The notes beneath the pieces were generated by a model. It saw only the letters and a program-made list of their open reading frames with translations. It made no database searches and was not told where the DNA came from. Positions 55,133 through 61,037 of a stretch of DNA of 64,000 nucleotides are shown here, piece by piece (the first letter of the stretch is position 1; every line of letters begins with the position of its first letter). The stretch spans positions 2,939,001-3,003,000 of the forward strand of contig NZ_JABWRZ020000001.1 in the NCBI RefSeq assembly GCF_014269185.2, written 5' to 3'. This DNA comes from Pseudomonas oryzicola. Its GTDB lineage: Bacteria > Pseudomonadota > Gammaproteobacteria > Pseudomonadales > Pseudomonadaceae. The translations under genes were made by a program, and so were the position numbers.

Positions 55133-56666
55133 GCCGAACCTGGCGCACACGCCGTTCTTCAACGGCCTCCACGACCAGCGTCCAGCCGTTCCAGGCCAGG
55201 CGGTCACCGACCACCGGCAAGCGGTCAAGCAGGCTCATGACCAGGCCCGCGAGGGTCTGGTAGTCCTCGGTGGCGCGGGCGCTGAAACCCGTGCGTGCCT
55301 GCACCTGGCTCAGGTTCACCGCACCGCTGACCACGAAGCCCTCACCATCCTCGACGATGCCCGGCCCTTCAACCTCGCTGGCATCGGGCAGTTCACCGGC
55401 GATCGACTCGAGGATGTCGGTCATGGTCAGCAGGCCGATAAAGTCACCGAACTCGTTGACCACGAAGGCGATGTGGGTGGACTGGCCACGCATCTGTTCC
55501 AGGGCATTGAGGATGCTGAAGCTTTCCAGCAGGTTCAATGGCGCCCGCGCCATGCCTTCCAGGTCCGGCTGGTTACCCGCCAGCAGCTCCTTGAGCAGTT
55601 CCTTCTTGTGCACGAAGCCCAGTGGCTCGTCCACGCGCCCATCGCGGATCAACGGCAGGCGCGAGTACGGCGAATTGGCCAGGGCCTGGGCAATGGCGTC
55701 GGCCGGCTGCGCCAGGTCGATCACATCGACCTCGGCGCGTGCCGTCATCACCGTGCGGATCGGCCGCTCGGCGAGGTTCAGCACGCCACTGATCATCACC
55801 CGCTCGCGACGGTCGAACACCACCTGCTCCTCGCCGCCCGCAACCAGGTCGGCGATCTCTTCACCCACCTCGTCAGCCTCGACCCGGCGACCACCCAGCA
55901 GGCGCAGCACGGCATGCGCAGTACGCTCGCGCAGCGGCCGGTGCTGTTGCAGGCTGCGCTTGCGGCGGGCGCGGGCCAGCTGGTTGAACAGTTCGATCAG
56001 GATGGAGAAGCCGATCGCCGCGTACAGGTAGCCTTTCGGGATATGGAAGCCAAGGCCTTCGGCGGTCAGGCTGAAGCCGATCATCATCAGGAAGCCCAGG
56101 CACAGCATGATCACCGTGGGGTGGGCGTTGACGAAGCGGGTCAGCGGCTTGCTGGCGACGATCATGATGCCGATCGAGAAGATCACCGCGATCATCATCA
56201 CCGACAACTGTTCGACCATGCCCACTGCGGTGATGACCGCATCAAGCGAGAACACCGCGTCGAGCACCACGATCTGCGCAACGATCGGCCAGAACGCGGC
56301 ATGGCGCACCGCGCCGCTGGCCTGGGCTACATGGCCCTCCAGGCGTTCATGCAGCTCCATGGTGGCCTTGAACAGCAGGAACACACCACCGAACAGCATG
56401 ATCAGGTCCCGGCCGGAGAAGCTCTTGGCAAACACCTCGAACAACGGCGTGGTCAGGGTGACCATCCAGGAAATGCTGGCCAGCAGGCCCAGGCGCATGA
56501 TCAGCGCCAGGCTCAGGCCAATCACCCGTGCGCGGTCGCGCTGATGCGGCGGCAGCTTGTCGGCGAGGATGGCGATGAACACCAGGTTGTCGATGCCCAG
56601 CACCAGTTCGAGGACGATAAGCGTCAACAGGCCCAGCCAGGCCGTGGGGTCGGCTAGCCATTCCAT
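55095..56666 (-). CDS. TerC-CBS-CorC membrane protein (YegH-like)
   Basis: A 523-residue protein: TerC-type membrane domain at ~1-240 with the acidic metal-site residues in [13 protein letters not shown] and [14 protein letters not shown]; two CBS domains (~300-420); CorC/HlyC transporter-associated domain (~435-515). TerC relatives export Mn(II) or other divalent metals, and CBS/CorC modules regulate them. Its ATG overlaps the TAA of a 29-codon leader ORF, and it has no strong Shine-Dalgarno of its own. Its 3' end overlaps the RarD-like gene by 38 bp. Confidence 0.88.
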   Translation of the reverse strand: MEWLADPTAWLGLLTLIVLELVLGIDNLVFIAILADKLPPHQRDRARVIGLSLALIMRLGLLASISWMVTLTTPLFEVFAKSFSGRDLIMLFGGVFLLFKATMELHERLEGHVAQASGAVRHAAFWPIVAQIVVLDAVFSLDAVITAVGMVEQLSVMMIAVIFSIGIMIVASKPLTRFVNAHPTVIMLCLGFLMMIGFSLTAEGLGFHIPKGYLYAAIGFSILIELFNQLARARRKRSLQQHRPLRERTAHAVLRLLGGRRVEADEVGEEIADLVAGGEEQVVFDRRERVMISGVLNLAERPIRTVMTARAEVDVIDLAQPADAIAQALANSPYSRLPLIRDGRVDEPLGFVHKKELLKELLAGNQPDLEGMARAPLNLLESFSILNALEQMRGQSTHIAFVVNEFGDFIGLLTMTDILESIAGELPDASEVEGPGIVEDGEGFVVSGAVNLSQVQARTGFSARATEDYQTLAGLVMSLLDRLPVVGDRLAWNGWTLVVEAVEERRVRQVRLTPNGAVDVAGA

Positions 56667-56755
56667 TAGCGGATACTCATGTGGGCAACGTCACGAGGAC
56701 GAGAAAAGGAAGGCCGTGAAGGCCGGGGACTGGGGGGCTCCGCAAAGGTGCTCAT
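56666..56755 (-). CDS. Pro/Arg-rich 29-codon leader ORF of the TerC-type gene
   Basis: ATG at 56755 follows AAGG with a 5-base gap. The peptide carries the dense run [17 protein letters not shown] in its middle and ends in HMSIR. Its TAA shares one base with the ATG of the TerC-CBS-CorC gene (TAATG). Leader ORFs rich in proline control the Mg transporter genes mgtA and mgtB in enterics; here the downstream gene is also of a metal-transport type. Translation is inferred, not shown. Confidence 0.45.
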   Translation of the reverse strand: MSTFAEPPSPRPSRPSFSRPRDVAHMSIR

Positions 56756-56947
56756 AGGGACCTTGATAGCAAACAGGGAAAACGATCGTACCGGCTGAGC
56801 AGCTGATCTTGATAACACAAAACTATTACAAAACCTGTAGCCACTAACCGTAGCGAAACGCTGGCCCGGCGATGGGTACTTTTCTTCAATACCACCAGCC
56901 GTCATTACCCGAGGATGAAACCCTCCCTCAACCAAACGGATTTTCTC

Positions 56948-57556
56948 ATGAGCCTGTCCCTGTCCATGGCCGCCTTCGCACTGGCGGCTTCGATCTCCCC
57001 CGGCCCGGTCAACATCGTCGCGCTGGGCAGCGGTGCCCGCCATGGCCTGCGCGCCAGCCTGGCCCATGTGGCCGGCGCCACGCTGGGCTTCTGTCTGCTG
57101 CTGGTGCTGGTCGGCCTGGGCCTGCACCAGTTGCTGCTGCGCTGGCCACTACTGGGCCTGCTACTGCACTGGGGCGGTGTGGCGTTCCTGCTGTACATGG
57201 CGTGGAAGCTGGCAGCCGACGATGGGCAACTGGGGGGCAGCCATCCGCTCCAGGCCCCTTCGGCGTGGCACGGCGCGGCGATGCAATGGCTCAACCCCAA
57301 GGCCTGGCTGGCAGCGGTGGCCGGGGTGGGTGCCTACACCGGCGGTGAGCAGCAGCTGCTGTGGCTGTTCGCCTGGATCTATGGGCCGATCTGCTTCCTT
57401 TCAGTGGCCAGCTGGGCGTGGGCAGGCAGCGTGATCCGGCAATACCTGGGCAACCCACGGCACCTGCGCCGGCTGAACCGGGGCTTGGCCGTGCTGTTGG
57501 TGGGCAGCGCGATCTACCTGGTGCTTCAGGGCCAGCAAGTGGCGGCATTGCGGTAA
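56948..57556 (+). CDS. LysE/RhtB-family exporter
   Basis: A six-helix LysE-type protein of 202 residues from this start. The mark ASISPGPVNIVALGSG follows the first helix and MQWLNPKAWLAAVAGVGAY is the middle signature. An ATG at 56915 is also in frame but its GAGG is too close; 56948 gives the normal family N-terminus. The end overlaps the convergent AraC-type gene by 31 bp, and that regulator may control it. Confidence 0.83.
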   Translation: MSLSLSMAAFALAASISPGPVNIVALGSGARHGLRASLAHVAGATLGFCLLLVLVGLGLHQLLLRWPLLGLLLHWGGVAFLLYMAWKLAADDGQLGGSHPLQAPSAWHGAAMQWLNPKAWLAAVAGVGAYTGGEQQLLWLFAWIYGPICFLSVASWAWAGSVIRQYLGNPRHLRRLNRGLAVLLVGSAIYLVLQGQQVAALR

Positions 57557-58317
57557 TGCCCGGGGGTCGCCGCCAGGTGCTGCTTGAACGCCCGCTGCAG
57601 GTGTGCCTGGTCGGCAAACCCGGCTTCCTGCGCCACCTCGGCAATCGCCCGGCCCTGGCGCAACTGCGCCCTGGCCAGTTGCACACGCTGGTCGAGCAGG
57701 TAGCCATGCGGCGTCAGGCCGAAGCGCTGGCGGAATGCGCGGATCAGGTAGGAGCGTGACAGACCGCAGGCGGCGCAGATGTCCTCCAGGCTCAGCGGGT
57801 CGCTGCGATGGGCACGGATGAACGCAGCCGCGGCGGCCAACCGCGGGTTACCCTCCTCGGGCACACCACCATGGCCGCCGAGCAGGCCCGGCAACGCGGC
57901 AAACAGCGTCGCCAGGCGTTGTTCGCGGTCTGGCACGCTGGCATCGAACAGGTCGGCAAACAGCTGCAACAGCCGCCGGTACAATTCCGGCGAGCGACTC
58001 CAGGCCTGGGCCGGCAAGGCAAACCCCTGCGCCTGCAACCAGGGCATGTCGACGAACAGCATCAGGTACGACCATGCTTCCCCGGCAATGGGGTTGCAGG
58101 CATGCACCACGCCCGGGTTCATCAGCACCGTGGTACCCGCTGCCACCTCGAACTGCCGGTCACCGTTCAGGTAGGTGCTGCGCCCGCCGGTGATCACCCC
58201 GAGGGAAAAGCTCTCGTGAGAATGCGCGGCATAGCACACCTGGCGCCCATCCCCTACCCGTCGAGCTTCGACGAAGGGCAACGCCGGATCACGCCAGAAC
58301 CTTGATACTTCGATCAT
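57526..58317 (-). CDS. AraC-family regulator with cupin sensor
   Basis: A 263-residue regulator. Residues ~5-100 form an AraC-binding cupin (HSHESFSLGVITGG, MNPGVVHACNP); residues ~165-260 carry two helix-turn-helix units (LSLEDICAACGLSRSYLIRAF and IAEVAQEAGFADQAHLQRAFK, quoted in part). Its ATG overlaps the stop of the GT61 gene (ATGA), so it is read from that transcript too. It converges with a LysE-type exporter, a common pairing where the regulator senses the exported metabolite. Confidence 0.87.
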   Translation of the reverse strand: MIEVSRFWRDPALPFVEARRVGDGRQVCYAAHSHESFSLGVITGGRSTYLNGDRQFEVAAGTTVLMNPGVVHACNPIAGEAWSYLMLFVDMPWLQAQGFALPAQAWSRSPELYRRLLQLFADLFDASVPDREQRLATLFAALPGLLGGHGGVPEEGNPRLAAAAAFIRAHRSDPLSLEDICAACGLSRSYLIRAFRQRFGLTPHGYLLDQRVQLARAQLRQGRAIAEVAQEAGFADQAHLQRAFKQHLAATPGHYRNAATCWP

Positions 58318-59480
58318 CCCTCGCTCCGCTGGTCACCGCCACGACCCAGGATACTACACGCCTGTCGTGCAACCAGGTCCAGCGTCCGTTCCACTTCGCC
58401 GATATCGACCGTGAAACCATCGCCGTCCGGCCTCCCCACCACAAAGGCAAAATGCTGCTGGTCACGATCCGTCAGGTACTTGTAGTAGCTGACAAACCGG
58501 TTGGGCGGTTGCAAGGCCAGCAGGCAGCCACCCGGCTGCAGTACATTGACCCCGTGCGCCAGCTGGCTACCTTCGACGCCGATGACCACGCGCGCACCTG
58601 CACAGGCTGCCACGATGCTCGCTACGTCGGCCTTCGCCGGGTTGACGATGCGAAAGCCGCGGGTCGCGCGCAGGTGCTCGGCCAGCGCCAGTTCGTTGCG
58701 CAACAGGCGCCGGTCACCTTCGCCACCACGCAGCACAAACACACCGGGGTGCGGGGCATGCACCACATGCGCCAGCAACTTGTTGCTCATGGCCCGGTAA
58801 CGGGCATGCCGACTGCGGTTGTTGGCCTGGTCCTCGAACAGCACCAGTTCTCGGAAGAACGCACTGCGCAAGCGCAGCGGTTTCATCTCCAGCCAGTCTT
58901 CATAGGCCGGCACCTGGGGGTACAGCGGGAATCTGGCCGAAGGCGCCGTGGTCACCGGTACGCCCTCGTTGCAGGCCAACGCGTAGGTCGGGCAATCTTC
59001 CGTCAGCCAGTTGCCGAACCAGGTATTGCCATTCTGCGTGCAGTAGACTGCCCCGCGATCAATTTCGTGGTCCACGCTGATGGTCGGGAAAGTGCTTGGC
59101 TTCAGCGACAGCCAATGGCTGGCCTTGCCCTTGTACAGTGCCCCCTCGACCAGCCACACATCCTTGATCAGGTACCCGCGGGTCGGCCCCTGCTGCATGC
59201 TGATGCCGCCGCGCATGGTCGGCCCCGGATGCACGTACGGATAGAACCGCTTGCCTTCCCAGCCCGTCACCCGCTCCAGTTGGCCTGGCAGATAAATGGC
59301 CGGGGGCGAGACCGTGACCTCACCGGGAGCGATGTCCCAACTGCTGGCCGCGACGCTCTTTAGATCGATGACGCTGCGCCTGCCCAGCCGTTTGCGCAGC
59401 ATGTAGTGGTAGGCGGCCAAGGTCCAGGTGTGCTGCCGGGCGGGCGGTGATGCGCTGAACTGCGAGATGTCGCTGCCCAT
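58314..59480 (-). CDS. Glycosyltransferase family 61-like protein
   Basis: A 388-residue protein of the DUF563/GT61 type. The C-terminal half has FVLRGGEGDRRLLRNE, then IVNPAKADVASIVAACAGARVVIGVEGSQLAHGVNVL, in which the GVEGSQLAH motif is the family signature. N-terminal ~150 residues are less typical. It probably adds a sugar to a surface glycan or lipid. It is 73 bp after the FemAB/GNAT-like gene and overlaps the AraC start by four bases, so the three form an operon. Confidence 0.75.
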   Translation of the reverse strand: MGSDISQFSASPPARQHTWTLAAYHYMLRKRLGRRSVIDLKSVAASSWDIAPGEVTVSPPAIYLPGQLERVTGWEGKRFYPYVHPGPTMRGGISMQQGPTRGYLIKDVWLVEGALYKGKASHWLSLKPSTFPTISVDHEIDRGAVYCTQNGNTWFGNWLTEDCPTYALACNEGVPVTTAPSARFPLYPQVPAYEDWLEMKPLRLRSAFFRELVLFEDQANNRSRHARYRAMSNKLLAHVVHAPHPGVFVLRGGEGDRRLLRNELALAEHLRATRGFRIVNPAKADVASIVAACAGARVVIGVEGSQLAHGVNVLQPGGCLLALQPPNRFVSYYKYLTDRDQQHFAFVVGRPDGDGFTVDIGEVERTLDLVARQACSILGRGGDQRSEG

Positions 59481-59553
59481 GAGGCGTTCTCCCTTGCTAA
59501 CGTGGCCACAGACTTGGCGCTGGATGCCAGATCAATGCCTCCCTGGCAGCCTT

Positions 59554-60708
59554 TCAGCTGCACATGACCCGCTCCATGGTGGGCGGTGACTGCAAGCTGG
59601 CGTAGCGGCTGCGCAAGTTCTCTATGAACGGTTCGCCTGCACCGCTGCGACCATAGAGGTAGATCTTGTGCAGGCCGCCAAACACCATTTCCTGGTAGCG
59701 GCTGGCAACTTCCTCGTCATTCGGGCCCTCGGGCAACCCCAGATGCAAGGTGAGCTTGTCGCCTTCGATCGCAAACATCGGGGTGTCCCAGAGAAACTTC
59801 GCGGTGCCAGTCCTGGGTAAGCGAACAAACAGACAGGCATAATTGCCCAGCGAATCGATATCGCCACCGCGGCGGCGCTTCCATTTCAACAAACCGTCGT
59901 CCGGGCGTGCCAGGCAAAGGCCGATGTCGTAATAATCGAAGCCCTTCTCCAGGGCCCATTCCAGCGCCATGAAGGTAGTGATCGAGTTCACCTCGCGTAA
60001 CTTGCGCGCATCGGAAAACACCGCCGCGCAATAGCCAAAACGCAATGTGCTCCAATAACGCTTGCCGCCGCGCACCACTTCGCAGCCCAAGTGGCAGCCA
60101 ATCACTTCATCGTTCAGCGTGATCAGGTCGAGCCGGCCGACGCCCCTGGCAATGCGAAACACTTCCGGTGTGGGAAACTGCGCAGCATGGATACCCTGCC
60201 TCGCGCTGGCGTAGGGGCGCAGAAGGTCGCGGTCGGCCATGGCGATTTCCTCGTCCGTCAGGGCCTGGCGCATGCGGTACAGTGGGCGGTGCTTGCGGAT
60301 GCTGCGTCTGAGCTCACTGTCGTAGCGCGCCGTGATGGCCTCCAGCGGGCGGCCCAGCGGTACCACGGCGCTCAGGTAATGCGGCACCGACAACGCCCCT
60401 GTCGTGGGCATTTCGCTAACCAGCACCACATGATCGGCTGCCGTCGTTGCACTGGTGCTGTCGATGATTGCTGTACTGGCCTGGCCCTTGCCGGCGATCA
60501 GCAGCTTGGCCATTTCTCTTTGCTGCTTGCGCCCGACATAGACAATTTCGTAGGGGCTTTCCTGTTGCAAGCGGAACCTGGCCACTTCCCAGCGCCAGAA
60601 ACAGGCACGCGCCAGCCCTTCACGCAATTTGCTGGCCAGGTGTCTCATTTCGTAGCGTATCGAGGGCGACACGTGTTTTCGCGCCAATGCCGTCAAGGTT
60701 GCTTTCAT
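59554..60708 (-). CDS. FemAB/GNAT-fold acyltransferase-like protein
   Basis: A 384-residue soluble protein with a basic N-terminus. The mid-to-late region fits a GNAT-fold BioF2/FemAB-like transferase: SELRRSIRKHRP, VIGCHLGCEVVRGGKRYWSTLRFG, then FMALEWALEKGFDYYDIGL followed by DDGLLKWKRRRGG, a layout seen in amino-acyl and acyl transferases of cell-surface polymers. Substrate unknown. With the GT61 neighbour it suggests surface glycan decoration. Promoter should lie in the AT-richer gap upstream. Confidence 0.6.
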   Translation of the reverse strand: MKATLTALARKHVSPSIRYEMRHLASKLREGLARACFWRWEVARFRLQQESPYEIVYVGRKQQREMAKLLIAGKGQASTAIIDSTSATTAADHVVLVSEMPTTGALSVPHYLSAVVPLGRPLEAITARYDSELRRSIRKHRPLYRMRQALTDEEIAMADRDLLRPYASARQGIHAAQFPTPEVFRIARGVGRLDLITLNDEVIGCHLGCEVVRGGKRYWSTLRFGYCAAVFSDARKLREVNSITTFMALEWALEKGFDYYDIGLCLARPDDGLLKWKRRRGGDIDSLGNYACLFVRLPRTGTAKFLWDTPMFAIEGDKLTLHLGLPEGPNDEEVASRYQEMVFGGLHKIYLYGRSGAGEPFIENLRSRYASLQSPPTMERVMCS

Positions 60709-61037
60709 TTCTTCTTCGACGTCCTTCGATGTGCTCTTGGTCTATCGGAAAAGGACAACTACTGAGCAACAACGGCTTGTGGATATGCGCGTTTTATCCA
60801 CAAAGTCTGCTATCGATTCAATTTAAGGTGTGCATAAACCGTTTCGCAAGCGACCCTTTGATTGCATTTCCTGACACCTCTTCGAGCTATTACAACCTTT
60901 CATGGCGCCAAATTTCCTGCCTGAATGGCTCAGCCCAATGACTACTTTCATCAACCAGCCCTCCTGCGTTATCCCCTTACCACTTCGCTATTGAGAAATG
61001 ACATTTGATGCCATCTCTGCATAAAGGGAGCATCGCC
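60709..61037. other. 329-bp divergent intergenic region with DnaA-box-like dyad
   Basis: This gap separates the FemAB/GNAT-like and toxin-like genes and must hold both promoters. It is clearly richer in A+T than its surroundings. At 60777-60803 TTGTGGATA and TATCCACAA form a perfect 9-bp dyad with a 9-bp spacer; the right arm contains TTATCCACA, the consensus DnaA box, and the left arm differs from it by one base. No small gene is evident. Confidence 0.55.

Noticed and set aside
56667..56914. A yybP-ykoY (manganese) riboswitch upstream of the TerC-type gene
   Set aside because: TerC genes often carry this element, so I searched the leader on the minus strand, but its conserved core is not visible; the leader ORF is the better supported feature.
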